Positions 23,233-34,341 of a stretch of 64,000 nt of DNA are shown here, one piece after another. Where the stretch lies: positions 62,001 through 126,000 of the forward strand of contig CAJQUW010001438.1 of NCBI GenBank assembly GCA_907163375.1. The letters run 5' to 3'. Numbering within the stretch: position 1 is the first letter of the stretch; every line of letters starts with the position of its first letter. The notes under the pieces are model-generated. The model was not told the origin of the DNA, did no database searches, and saw only the letters and a list, made by a program, of their open reading frames with translations. Position numbers and translations under genes: made by a program. This DNA comes from Prostheceraeus crozeri. Lineage: Eukaryota > Platyhelminthes > Polycladida > Euryleptidae.

Positions 23233-24504
23233 AAGAGAATATTAACTTCTTATTCCCGAAATTTTCAATATACATGTACATATGTATATATGATTGCATG
23301 TTGGCAACATGTAGGCATACGATTGGTTATAATCAACCGAAGTATTTTCGACGAGCTTTGGATCTTGATGGCATCAAATCTGCAGTTCTTTACAATGAAG
23401 TTGTTCATAATAGTCAAATGGAATCACTCTAGTTATTAACATCTACCGTATTGAAGTTCTTTTAAATCATTTCAAAGAAGATAATACACCAATCGCTAAA
23501 ACACCTATTCAGTGGATTTTACAAATGCTTCAATGGTCACATAAGACTTTCTCAACATCTGTCTTCTGGTATCTGTGAATTGCTGTGAACATCAGAGGTA
23601 TGTAGTTTTGTAAAAGTATATTTCTGTATAAAAATATTTAATCATGATATTAATCGTGTATTAAGATTACATAAAATATTGTAATTTGTATATAGTTGTA
23701 TAATTTCTCTATTGAATTATATTTGTGTCAGCTTTTGTATCAAAACTTTATTCGTAAATACAATTCTGAGTCAATATTGCGCAAAGTCTTCTGAACAATT
23801 TAACAACTCAGCAGTCAGGAATCATAAGCAGTAAACATTGGAAATAAGTAATATCTATTTCATTAACAATTTAACTGTTTTGCAAATTAGAAATGAATTT
23901 GACAAATAAATATCAGAAGCAATCATTGACTTCACTCCTCCAATGAGAAGCGATGACAAATCGGTCTTCAGTTGCACAACAAAAGAAAACGCCCTCTAAG
24001 TTATTGAGATGATATAAATTATTCAGCAAGACGCTGCTTCTATCAATCTGCTGCACCAACACATGAACATGGAGAGAAAAGTGCAGGTAAGTAGCTCCAA
24101 ACTTCTCTTAAGTATAACTCGTGCCATGGCCTCGTTGATGCCCTCATTGCAAACAGGAGTTCTGAGCAAGACCTGTGCATTCTTGGTTGGCGCTCAGTGT
24201 TAGATAGCAAATAGTACAGCAGTAGAAAGAAAGAAAAATCTAAGGCGGAGAATTTCATTACATATTTTGCCTGTCATCTGCACACAGCTGTCTGCGGTCT
24301 CGCTATGAGCTACATGCTCAAGATTCCATGTTGACGGATTTAATGAAGTAGCTTCTTTCAATCAAAACTGCAGGTACATGTTGAATTGTGGAATATTTAG
24401 TAGAATTCTCAGTTGAAAATTGGGAACAAACTTGAATAGTATAATATAGTAAATTGTTTCCGGAAAAATTGAATAGCTGACATGCAATACTCTAACTTCT
24501 CAAC
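23233..24504. other. no recognisable gene
   Basis: AT-rich spacer up to the left border of the segmental duplication. A minus-strand hydrophobic frame at 24043-24258 was not accepted as a gene. Confidence 0.4.
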
Positions 24505-25627
24505 ATCAACACAACTGCTTGTCTATCATGCAGTTTTGAAGTAAATTTGAGAGGCTTGATAATAGACGAAATTTTGAATATTCGTACTTTGGATTTGAGA
24601 TAATTGTGTTGCTTTGGGTAATCAGCTGGAAATAGCAGGTCAAGGGATGTCATTACGCTATACGAAGATTAAAAGACGAGCTGTAAAAGACAATTCAGAG
24701 GAAACTTCGTCAATAATCGCAAATGCAGCTTACTAGCGTTATTCATCGTGTCCTATTCGATCATGAAATGGCAAGGATGGATGTCTAAGTGATATTTTGC
24801 GAAAACGAGACTTGTGCATGTTTTGGAATGAGCATTTACGCTACAACATAATTAATCCTACATTTCTAGCTGAGCAAGCAAACAAACTTATCGCACAGCG
24901 AACGATAACAAGAGCTCCCGTGCGACAACCAACTAGTGGATTGATTATCGCACAGCGAGCTTTTTTTGGTTGCTTATTGCACTCCTCCAAATCATGGCTG
25001 TATGCAATGTGTGAATGCCATTGTGTAGGAATGGAATGAATCGCGGTGTTTACATCATCAACACGAGTTGAAAGTGAAGTCTGTTTGCGGATGAGAATGC
25101 AAATGTATGAAGTTAAGTCTTGGTCATGTCACACAAACACAGTAAACAAAACATGGATCGGGCGCTTACGATTTTGTGGTAATTAATGTGATTTCTTTTA
25201 GTTTGCTCTCTATAGTCGGGATAAAGTTGTTTCAAATGTTTCAATGGTAATCAGCACAAGAAGATATAAAGATTTCAAGATTCTTAATTCATGCGGGAGA
25301 ATTTTAAAGAAAGTTCTCTGAGTGATGGAAAATATACTTCGGATACAATTGCACATAAATAGGTGAAAAAGTAATTAACACCAAAGGAAACGTGGGAGAC
25401 TTTCTCGCTCCTCCAAAATTGATCACATAGTGAAGTGGTATAAGTTATTGCCATCGCACAAGGAAAGCGGTCATCCAACAATGATGCAACGATGAAGTAC
25501 AGTAAAAACATGGAACCGACAGATTTCTTTAACCGCTAACTGCCTAAATATTGAAAGTATTCTAATTGATGCAAATCGCGAATATCAAGCAATGAGTACA
25601 TGCAAAGTAACGAAGAGCACATATAAT

Positions 25628-27103
25628 CGAGAAAGCAGTACAAAGCAAATTTTTAAACATGAAGTAAGGAAGGATGAAGTTCTGGGAGTGATGAAAACCA
25701 TAATACATATAAAACCACACATAAATAAGTGAGAAGATAGATAACTGACACCAAAGGAAACGTATGAGACTTTATCGCTCCTAGAAAATTGATCACATAG
25801 TGGAGTGGAAGAAATTATCGATGTTGTGGAAAGAAAGCGGTCAGCCCAAATGTAGCGATAAAATGGAGCGAAAACATGGAACATGCACACTTCTGTCAAA
25901 CATTTTTAACTGCTTGCGTCTCACAATCTTTAAATTTCTCAGACTCCAGACTATTAATCATGAAGTGTAGAGATAATAGAAAAGCAAGGAAACTAGACAC
26001 TTCAATGAAAATCTGAAAGTATTTGATTCTAATCATCTTCTCTCAATTCTCGGACTGCAGACTCCCAATTAATTATCCACATTCGTTCGAGAATTCCAAA
26101 TTCATTCCAAATTCATTCCAAATTCATATCCAAATTCATTCGAGAAAGCAGTACAAAGCAAATTTTTAAACATGAAGTAAGGAAGGATGAAGTTCTGGGA
26201 GTGATGAAAACCATAATACATATAAAACCACACATAAATAAGTGAGAAGATAGATAACTGACACCAAAGGAAACGTATGAGACTTTATCGCTCCTAGAAA
26301 ATTGATCACATAGTGGAGTGGAAGAAATTATCGATGTTGTGGAAAGAAAGCGGTCAGCCCAAATGTAGCGATAAAATGGAGCGAAAACATGGAACATGCA
26401 CACTTCTGTCAAACATTTTTAACTGCTTGCGTCTCACAATCTTTAAATTTCTCAGACTCCAGACTATTAATCATGAAGTGTAGAGATAATAGAAAAGCAA
26501 GGAAACTAGACACTTCAATGAAAATCTGAAAGTATTTGATTCTAATCATCTTCTCTCAATTCTCGGACTGCAGACTCCCAATTAATTATCCACATTCGTT
26601 CGAGAATTCCAAATTCATTCCAAATTCATTCCAAATTCATATCCAAATTCATTCGAGAAAGCAGTACAAAGCAAATTTTTAAACATGAAGTAAGGAAGGA
26701 TGAAGTTCTGGGAGTGATGAAAACCATAATACATATAAAACCACACATAAATAAGTGAGAAGATAGATAACTGACACCAAAGGAAACGTATGAGACTTTA
26801 TCGCTCCTAGAAAATTGATCACATAGTGGAGTGGAAGAAATTATCGATGTTGTGGAAAGAAAGCGGTCAGCCCAAATGTAGCGATAAAATGGAGCGAAAA
26901 CATGGAACATGCACACTTCTGTCAAACATTTTTAACTGCTTGCGTCTCACAATCTTTAAATTTCTCAGACTCCAGACTATTAATCATGAAGTGTAGAGAT
27001 AATAGAAAAGCAAGGAAACTAGACACTTCAATGAAAATCTGAAAGTATTTGATTCTAATCATCTTCTCTCAATTCTCGGACTGCAGACTCCCAATTAATT
27101 ATC
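25628..27103. repeat. 513-bp tandem repeat, 2.9 copies, virtually identical
   Basis: Units are 25628-26140, 26141-26653 and 26654-27103 (last one incomplete). I found no differences between units in the parts compared. A related but diverged unit lies upstream (about 25340-25515). Each unit has a minus-strand open frame of about 99 codons repeated with it (for example 26113-26412). It has no recognisable motif and is not accepted as a gene. Confidence 0.9.
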
Positions 27104-27547
27104 ACATGTCGCTGTCACTCATATTAGAGAAATAATTACTCCGGGTTTCTGTTCCACAGCGGTATGACGCGTGCTCCTCATAACACGTTCCATAAAACAT
27201 TCCTAAAATAACACTTAGAAATTACAGTAAAGTCGAAGTGATTCAAACGAACAATCAATAACGTTTTATGTTTGACGGTTAGTCCTCATGTGGAGATCAT
27301 CTAAAATAAAAGCAAAGCACTAAGAGACAACTCAGTGAAATTTTGACTACATATTTAACTTCTCATCTTCTCTTGAATCTCTCCGTGTCTCTGTCAACTA
27401 CAAGAGAGAAATGTCCAGTCCGTGTTTCAATGCCAGAGTGGACTGAAGCGTGCTGCACGTGTGCTACACATGTGCTCACACATGGCTCACACAAGAAAAA
27501 GGGAAGATTTGTGTGACACCGTGCACAGAAAGCAGTGCCGATAAGTT

Positions 27548-27610
27548 AGTTACCGCACTGGAAGCCAGTCTCGCGCTACGCGCTCGACTGTTGCTCCCAG
27601 TGCAATAACT
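27548..27610. repeat. 63-bp imperfect GC-rich palindrome at block edge
   Basis: AGTTACCGCACTGG at the left and CCAGTGCAATAACT at the right are inverted, with GTCTCGCGC and GCGCTCGAC between them. It lies exactly at the right end of the copy-1-specific block and probably forms part of that element's terminus. Confidence 0.7.
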
Positions 27611-28686
27611 ATTACTAGCTGCGTGAAAGGTATGAACTTTCCTACTTGTGCAATGTTGCTTGAAACTTTCATTCTGCTCTACTGAAAAGTTAAAAAGTGG
27701 CGCTTATACACAATCTTTCATTCAGGGAGACGGTACCTACAAGCTGCATTGGCAAATGATTAAAAACTGTAGGTAGAGATTGATGGAAACCAAAAAGGCT
27801 GAAACACAGAATTAGATTCATCTGCGTGCGCTTCGGTTTCCTATGTAGAAAGGAAGAATTGTATGTAACCTTAAAATTGAAATGGCACATCACCGAATTA
27901 GAAAACTTGCTCCTTCTCGAATGGATAATTCGTGTATCGCTTGGTATTGGAAATGGCGAACAATAAGATGTCAGCAGAGGACAGTAGAGCCAGTGAGAGA
28001 TGCGTGCGTGCTGTGCACACACCAAAACACACATCGATGCCTGGCTTCGATTCAATGTATGCACTATACAGTGAGCAATGCCGAGGAGAGGATGTGAAAT
28101 CATCAAGTGAACTAATTTTCGTGCGCCTGCTACTTTCTTTAATAATGATCGGAAGGGCCAACATTATGGAGAAAACTTGTGGGCAATGATCTCATTTCTT
28201 AGAATCTGAAGGAATTTTGGCAATCGAAGCACTTTGCTGGAACTCACATTAATCCGCAAGCGACGCACGACTTTTTTTCCTATCTCTGTAAGGTATTAGG
28301 AATTCCTTTTTGCCCACCTAATAGGTTCCTCAATGTGCGTCCATTTCGTATTAATCACACTTCTAGCAAACCGAAGCAGATAAACAAAATATTTAATTCT
28401 GTGGGCTGAAAGGTCGTTTATTTATTTTGTATCCTTTTAGACACAGAAAATGCTGCTACTGAAGTTTTTTAAGTTTGAGAGATTGCTCTGATTAGGAAAT
28501 ATTAGGCCTCAGATGGAGTCGTAGAATGGTCGAGCGAAATTCAGCAACTGCAGGTCATCGCTGGTGAAGCTGAGGGCCGACTCCAAGCAGACCATTGCAA
28601 AAAGCTGAATGAGAATTGTTTTTCGTAATTTTTGATATTTAAGTACAATTCATCAATTCATCGATCATTATCTTTCTCTATTTCAG

Positions 28687-29043
28687 ACGTTGCTTATTTT
28701 TTCGCTGGCGATAATGGTGTCCGGCATTTCAGGAGGAGTTTACAAAGACTATTTTGATTATATATTTTTCGAAGGTGTGGAGAGGATACTCAGTAGGGAA
28801 GTGATTGACAGAGCATTAAATGATTGCAATAAAGAATGCTTCAAGAATATAACCTGCTTAAACGAGTGTGCAGAAATGATGAAGTTGCGACTGTGTAAAG
28901 TGGCAAAGGATAGCTGTGGTTATGAGATGTCTGCGTGCGAAGCATTCTATCAAACATGCTTACATTGCTACATTGTTAAATATTCCCTTACACCAAAAGG
29001 TCGACTGGAGCGGAAGATGACAGAAATCAGATATTATCCATAA
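28687..29043 (+). CDS. secreted cysteine-rich protein, last exon (copy 1)
   Basis: The exon begins after a strong polypyrimidine tract and acceptor (TTTCTCTATTTCAG) in phase 0 and ends with TAA at 29041. The first residues TLLIFSLAIMVSG form the hydrophobic core and cleavage region of a signal peptide. The short 5' part with the start codon must lie in an upstream exon that I could not place. The mature part has nine cysteines with spacing C-3-C-5-C-3-C-8-C-6-C-6-C-6-C-2-C, an acidic/aromatic N-terminus (YKDYFDYIFFEG) and a basic C-terminal tail. I do not recognise the family. The second copy at 61597 differs by only two amino-acid changes, so the frame is intact in both. Extracellular role inferred only from the signal peptide and cysteines. 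Confidence 0.7.
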   Translation, partial: TLLIFSLAIMVSGISGGVYKDYFDYIFFEGVERILSREVIDRALNDCNKECFKNITCLNECAEMMKLRLCKVAKDSCGYEMSACEAFYQTCLHCYIVKYSLTPKGRLERKMTEIRYYP

Positions 29044-29334
29044 CTTAGTGACGATTTCCGCGAAGGATGAAGTGTTGAAGGAACAGTATTTTGGAAATGT
29101 CCAAACAAAGCTATGTCAGATGTGATTTACTGTGTTACCAGATTCAAAATCATTCAAATATAATGATAATTTTTCAATTAATTGTTTTATTTCTCCGTAA
29201 AATAATAATAATTATTATCGTATAATTTGATATCAATAAGCCTCAACAATGATAATCGTGAGGCAGAATTTTACAAAAATTATGAACTATAACAAGAACA
29301 AAGTGAAAGGAAAGTTAATGAAAAGTTAAATAAA

Positions 29335-29713
29335 TCAAACTATCAGAGAGAAGCCACTGTTATAAAGTCGAATCATAGTAATCAAAAAAGACTTGTCTCG
29401 TAGACCACTCTTACAGACTGGAAGTCGAAAACCCCTGGAATGCTTCAAAGGAATCGGCGACATGTGGTTCAGAGGATTGTCGTCATTGGTAATAAGTGCC
29501 ATGAACAGTTTAAATCCAATCATCGAGCGGCGATGACTTAACGGAACAAAGTCTGCACACATGCAAGAGGAAGATCCGCAAATGATTGAATGAGCTCGAG
29601 ATTGAATTCTTTCGAGGTTTTGGCTGAGTTTCACCTAGGCCAACAAAAAGAGGAGCTGCATATTTGAGAATGCTTCGTATACAGTTATTGAAAACTAATA
29701 ATAATCGGATCAT
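29335..29713 (-). pseudogene. non-LTR retrotransposon (LINE) reverse transcriptase C-terminal fragment
   Basis: The minus strand reads NNCIRSILKYAAPLFVGLG, then after a frame change near 29625 KLSQNLERIQSRAHSIICG, FVPLSHRRSMIGFKLFMAL and SRGFRLPVCKSGLRDKSF. This is the region downstream of the palm domain in CR1/Jockey-type LINE reverse transcriptases ('R---EYA-P-W ... L-RIQ-RA-RII'). The catalytic core and endonuclease are absent. It is a short, broken 3' piece, copied again at 62247-62649 by the segmental duplication. Confidence 0.75.
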
Positions 29714-29796
29714 TATTGTAGAGGCCTATACAATGAATGTAAATACAGGGTTACCAGTTCATGGGAAATTAATTTGAAAATTTATTGTGATGCTTG

Positions 29797-29922
29797 CAAG
29801 AGAATGACAACGATTAAGTCAATAAAGGACAACAACCCCGCACGCGCATGACCCAGGAATCGAACTGAAGTCTACGATGGAGACGAGCTTATACCTTCTC
29901 CACTTGGCCATACCGATGCTAC
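29797..29922 (-). mobile_element. tRNA-derived SINE, copy 1a
   Basis: On the minus strand a tRNA-like head has an A box TGGCCAAGTGGA (29899-29910) and a B box GTTCGATTCC (29856-29865). It is followed by a tail containing CTTTATTGACTT and GTCATTCTCTTG. The same tail motif follows the plus-strand SINE at 30021, so they belong to one family. Confidence 0.75.
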
Positions 29923-30020
29923 AAGAGGAATCAATAAAAAGTAGAAAGATGTAATTAACAATAATCTGTCGATATCACTTAGAGAGAGAGAGCTTCTGCC
30001 TTCACTCACGTTGTTTCCTC

Positions 30021-30143
30021 ACCGTTCACGCGGACAAGTGAAGAAAGTGCGAGCTCATCTCCACCACGGAATTCAGTTCGATTCGTGGGTCGAGGAATCA
30101 AGGGTCTTGGTGTCTTTTATTGACTTCTGTCGTCATTCTCTTT
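30021..30143 (+). mobile_element. tRNA-derived SINE, copy 1b, head-to-head with 1a
   Basis: Head with an A-box-like GCGGACAAGTGAAG (30030-30043) and B box AGTTCGATTC (30075-30084), then tail TCTTTTATTGACTT and CGTCATTCTCTTT (30113-30143). The sequence starts just after an (AG)n run at 29981-29991. Confidence 0.7.
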
Positions 30144-31067
30144 AGATATTTAATATATTGCGATAATTATTTCTTGTCGTGATCATGCTCTTGATGTAAA
30201 CATTTTGTGTCAAAGATGAGATTTGAAAAGTGGTAAGTAAAACAAGTAAATGTAAATGGCAAAAATGTTTTAAAATATCATCATTATAAATGCCTAGTTG
30301 ATGTGAATATAATCAATATCTACTTATGCGATGGGTATGGTATGGCAAAAGAAAATAAACCAATTTAAGGATGAAACCAAAATAGATATCAGTTTTCTAA
30401 CACGGATCAGAACTTCATGAATTGAGAGCCACAACCACAAGTAATCCCTTGATTGGTTCCATCAATTTGTCACACCATAAACCCTTCACCGTTCAGCGCG
30501 ATTTGATCCAATCTCCTCCTCCATTGCATCTAGAGTGTAGCTCCAAATCGAATGAACTCCACTTTGCAATATCTGTAGGGTACAAACATTCCAATCACAC
30601 TAGAAAAATTGTGATCAACTACATACACTGTAGCCATTTAAATGTAAAATAATTACAATTGCATCAGCACTATTAAATATTCATGCAGCTTCATGTTCAC
30701 GCAGTTGCAGTTACTTCTCTCCTCGTCGATAATGCGTTTGTCATGCTTAGATGTGCACCGAATGTGCAAATACCGGCAATTCTTTATAAATTGTTTGTGA
30801 CGAAATTTATTGACAAAGTCAGAATTTGGTGACGGTGCTGTAATATTCCTCCCCCGCCCCCCACATCCACAATGCTGATGAGAAATGTAAATCAGAAAAT
30901 TTACATAATTTACACCTTGGAAAAAGAGAGGCAAATGAGCTCTTCTAGAAGCCACTCAGTTCGAATCATTACATCAATATAGATTTTAGCAGAAGTGTAA
31001 AATACAGACTTACAAAAATCTGCTGGAAGCCACAAGCCTCGATCTCTCAGCATTGCACACTCAGCTT
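30144..31067. other. rest of duplication copy 1, no confirmed gene
   Basis: Two minus-strand exon-like blocks can be drawn: 31009-31064, bounded by TCTCCAG and GTAAGT (reads IQAECAMLRDRGLWLPADF), and 30653-30873, with several Cys and a terminal TAA. Their phases do not join. Some of the cysteines are not kept in the second duplication copy, so I do not call a gene. Confidence 0.3.
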
Positions 31068-32039
31068 GAATCACTGGAGATACAAATAGGATATAAAATA
31101 AAAGCATTTATGGAGGAGGAAGAAAGAGACGATAGTTTTATATCAACGCTACAACCGCAGTGCTTTTCCGGGGAGTAATTAACAATGGAACATCCGCCGG
31201 AGAAGAAAAGCGGTGTGAATGCGTATAATGTAACACTGATAATTATCTTAAGCAAAGTATTTAAATATGATCTCAAGTACACTGTAATTGAAGAAAACGG
31301 AGTAGAATTACATTTTTAAGTAAGCAACTTCAATTACAATTTGAATAATTGACAAAAGTTTGGTTCTAATGGAGGTATGCAGTTGATCTAGATCGCTCAT
31401 CTTCCTCTATGAATAGCAGTTCAATAATTTTTACCGATTTCGGATTTTTGGCTCTAACTGAGTTTTATTTGTGATGCCACTGATTGAATGTGTTGAGAAG
31501 TTGCTCAAATATCCGCTTCTCTTCCATATAGTTAACTATTCTCATGTACCTATAATTCTATACACACGATTACAACCAGCAAAAGTTCATTCCACAGACC
31601 CTAGTCTGTCCGCAGCGCTGATGTATTCTTCCCCAAATTTCTGGGCAGACAGTGATTGGTTGAATATTGGTTGAATCAAAGTATGTCCTAATTGCATTAC
31701 TCAAAGCTTTGATGATTGACAACTGACCTGCAATGTTTTGACTTAGTTGATGCTATGATTGCTATCAAAAGGCATTATTTCGCATAAGTATTACACTATC
31801 AAATCTGATAATGGGTGGAATTGTAAACGACAACTTCATTGAAAAAAGGTCTTTATGATTTCGACTCAAGACATCAAAAGTTGAACAGCCACCTATTTGT
31901 CTCCATTTATTCAAAGTTAAGACTTATAGAATCCGAAGGATGTAGAATATTTTGTATTCTGTTCTCTCCTTCTTATATTTGACATCAAAGCTCATTAATA
32001 GGTAACAAGTATTTTAACAAAACTCATAATATAAACAAG
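31068..32039. other. no recognisable gene
   Basis: AT-rich spacer between the duplication border and the polyadenylation signal of the 8-Cys peptide gene. Confidence 0.5.
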
Positions 32040-32045
32040 TTTATT
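32040..32045 (-). terminator. polyadenylation signal of the 8-Cys peptide gene
   Basis: AATAAA on the minus strand, ten bases after the TAA stop. Confidence 0.7.
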
Positions 32046-32054
32046 TGAGATTGT

Positions 32055-33595
32055 TTAACTGAAGCAGCCAGTGATACATCCAACACTGCTGACACCGCAT
32101 GAGGTGGCGAGACAAGCGGCAATGAATGGAGCCTGGATCATGAGGAGACATTGTGAGGTGAAGACACAGGTTCCACTGTCGAGTCCACAGTTGCCGAGGC
32201 ATCCCCAATCAACACTGACCTTTGGGCTGGTGCGTTTGGCAATGAAATTATTCATCAACTGGTCCATTTCGCGGTCAGCGGAGGCCATGGCGACCAAACA
32301 GAGGCAAGCGAGGAGGATGATGACCTGTAGAGAAAGAGAGAAAGGTCTTCAGGTGGTTGTGATGAAGCAAATGATTGTTCATAATTCATTTTTAATTTAT
32401 CATTGACATTATTACTGTCAATCAAATGATTTCTGCTTCAATTAGCACTCAATTACTAACTCCGTTTCTATGAAAACTTAAAAACTACCTTAATATCAGA
32501 ATTATGACTATAACTTTTGAACATCTATTACGGTATATTGTCACAAATTGATGAAAAGTGATTTTTAGGTATGCATGTCATACTTAAATGTGTAGCATTT
32601 CCAAAGCTACATAGGCCTAGAAGGTAGGTCTATAGACAGCGGTTCAAAGAAAAAAAATCAACGTTGAAACAGCAAATACTTTTTAGATACATGTGGAGTA
32701 TTTTCAGCATCTCTGTATACTTTTTATACTAGTCCTGTATTTTTCAAATTACAAAGCCATCAGACACAGCACTGATGTTTCCAATGATACTTTTCAGGGC
32801 AGTGTGGACTTACAAGAATTAAAACGCAATGTTCATTTGGAATGCTCAACACTAAAGGTGCAGTATCAAGATTTCAAATAAAAGTTTTACTACAATGTAG
32901 TAGAAACTAGTTCTATAAAACGCTTAACATTTTATGTGAACCACTCGTCTCGTATCGAAACTATTCATATCATGCTGTACCTACATAGATGTTTTTGTTG
33001 TTGAATGAACTTGCTTATAACAGTTTTATTTTTTCTATGACATTGGTCTACAAGTGATTTGAATTGATGAAAGTGTCCATCTTTTCAAGAAATTTGCAAA
33101 AATTCTTGGCTGTCTAGTGTTTGTTTTAAAGTTCTGATTTTGAATGACATCCAACGCTATGCGAGTGATGTCCGTGTCAGTTGTATGCCTAGCCTTAACG
33201 GTGTATGACTATGCTAGATCTACTTCACGGATTCCGGAACACAAGACAACGCAAATTCAACCGATGAAAGCAGACACATGACTATATCATCAAACAGCTT
33301 CACTATTTTCTTCAAAAAATGTCAAGCCTAGAATAGTCAATACAGCATAATGATATGTACATCGTATCACATTATGCCATATATGAAATCAGAGCATATT
33401 CAAAAGTGATCTGATACCTAGTTGATCCGCAAAGCAAATTTTACTCATTTTCATCTTATTTCAGCTACATCGATCTGTTTTATATGGCGCTTACATGTAA
33501 AGCTGTGACAGCGTGCTTTAAACATGGATAGATATTACCTATCGACATTACTAAACAAGCTACTATTGTCTCAATCTCCACGAACTCACCTTCAT
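32055..33595 (-). CDS. small secreted 8-cysteine peptide, two exons (32055-32324, 33590-33595)
   Basis: Exon 1 codes only Met-Lys (ATGAAG at 33595-33590), followed by a consensus donor GTGAGT. Exon 2 starts at 32324 after TTTCTCTACAG, in phase 0. The joined product has 91 residues: a classic signal peptide MKVIILLACLCLVAMASA, a short pro-like segment with DREMDQLMNNF, and a mature part with eight cysteines spaced C-3-C-6-C-5-C-11-C-4-C-6-C-3-C, consistent with four disulfides. The near-symmetrical spacing (3-6-5 / 4-6-3) is distinctive. A TATA box lies at about 95 bp before the start codon and an AATAAA just after the stop, so the gene looks complete and functional. I do not recognise the family. 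Antimicrobial, signalling or structural roles are all possible. A host gene, unlike most of the window. Confidence 0.8.
33416..33489. repeat. 74-bp direct repeat, intronic copy
   Basis: ACCTAGTTGATCCGCAAAGC to TTTTATATGGCG. About 92 percent identical by eye to 33628-33701. This copy lies in intron 1 of the 8-Cys peptide gene and includes a second TATA-like motif. Confidence 0.85.
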
Positions 33596-33627
33596 GTCTG
33601 TTGTCAGATAGTTTGTATGAAAATTAC

Positions 33628-33701
33628 ACCTAGTTGATCCGCAAAGCAAATTCCACTCATTTTCATCTTATTTCAGATAGATCGATCTGTTTTATATGGC
33701 G
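33628..33701. repeat. 74-bp direct repeat, promoter copy
   Basis: Same sequence as 33416-33489. This copy lies upstream of exon 1 of the minus-strand 8-Cys peptide gene and includes its likely TATA box. Confidence 0.85.
33690..33696 (-). promoter_or_regulatory. putative TATA box of the 8-Cys peptide gene
   Basis: TATAAAA on the minus strand, about 95 bp before the start codon. A start site some 30 bp downstream would give a 5' leader of about 65 nt. Confidence 0.55.
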
Positions 33702-33900
33702 TATACATTCGATCGTTGGCTTTCATGGTTAACGGTCGGATTGCTCTGCGGCTCTTGCAAACTGTGTATCTGCTGTGCATATCTATGATGGAATTAGATC
33801 AACGCATTACCTATACACCAAATGAGTTACAAAGAATAAGATCTCTAGGATGTACTGGACTGAACTAATCACATTGAAAAAATGGTAAAGAAAGCAAAAA

Positions 33901-34341
33901 ATGAGAATGCATTTTATAAGTGAAATGATGCGATGTGGACTTCAAAATGAGGATATTATGCGGTATTTCTGTGCTTGTGTCCGAAGCATCCTCGAATATG
34001 GTGCTCCAGTGTGGCACTTCGGAATCACCAAAGCTCAATCAATTGCTATCGAATCTGTTCAAAGACGACTGATAAGAATGATGGAACACATCCCATATGA
34101 TTATCATGACTATGATTATGACCGTCTTCTGCAAAAATATTCACTGGAAACACTTAGTTCACGACGCATGAACATCTGTCGGAATTATTTTAAAAATTTG
34201 CCAAGAGCTTTGAGTGAAAGAATTTCACATCTTCCACAAAAAACAGAAATATTGAGACGTAAAGCAAATATCATCTTTTGTAACACCAACAGGTATAAAA
34301 CTCCTTCTTGCCATCTGCAGTACAGAACTTCTGGTAATTGA
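33901..34341 (+). pseudogene. LINE reverse transcriptase C-terminal fragment
   Basis: An open frame of 146 codons: FCACVRSILEYGAPVWHFG, ITKAQSIAIESVQRRLIRMM, then a Leu/Arg-rich part and LSSRRMNICRNYFKNL. This is the thumb-like region and the following helical domain of Jockey/CR1-group non-LTR reverse transcriptases. It ends TSGN at a natural-looking C-terminus. The catalytic YxDD core and the endonuclease are absent, as expected of a 5'-truncated LINE insertion. It has no stop within the fragment, suggesting a fairly young copy. It seems a different family from the 29335 fragment. Confidence 0.75.

Larger units (their letters stand above)
24889..27613. mobile_element. 2.7-kb block present only in copy 1, probable insertion
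   Basis: Copy 2 reads straight through CAAACT|AGCTGCG at 60527, whereas copy 1 has 2,725 extra bases followed by a second ACT (27614-27616), i.e. a 3-bp direct repeat. The left edge carries TTATCGCACAGCGAACG and again TTATCGCACAGCGAGC (24946). The right edge ends in GTGCAATAAC, the inverted form of TTATTGCAC. The ends are therefore loosely inverted. The interior holds a diverged unit at about 25340-25515 and a 513-bp near-identical triplication, with no transposase. An unclassified non-autonomous transposon is the best reading. A precise deletion in copy 2 is the alternative. Confidence 0.6.
24505..31067. repeat. segmental duplication, copy 1
   Basis: From ATCAACACAACTGCTTGTC at 24505 the sequence is nearly identical to 60144-64000, in the same orientation. 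The exception is a 2,725-bp block (24889-27613) absent from copy 2. Differences are scattered substitutions and small indels. The alignment reaches the window end in copy 2, so the true duplication may be longer. It carries a cysteine-rich protein exon, a LINE fragment and two SINEs. Confidence 0.92.

Noticed and set aside
24043-24258. Minus-strand hydrophobic frame that looks like a signal peptide
   Set aside because: No splice sites, no cysteine pattern and no start context to support it.
26113-26925. Repeated 99-codon frames in the 513-bp tandem units
   Set aside because: Repetition comes from the DNA repeat; composition is low-complexity hydrophobic and no motif is seen.
27690-28106. 138-codon minus-strand open frame, also present at 60601-61017
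   Set aside because: Its presence in both places is explained by the segmental duplication; no motif, no splice context, and other frames are open over the same stretch.
30838-30862. C-rich run (CCCCCGCCCCCC) as a possible quadruplex
   Set aside because: Too few separate G tracts on the opposite strand to form a standard four-tract quadruplex.
30653-30955. Cysteine-containing minus-strand frame as the last exon of a secreted protein
   Set aside because: Phase does not join the exon-like block at 31009-31064, and some cysteines change in the second duplication copy.
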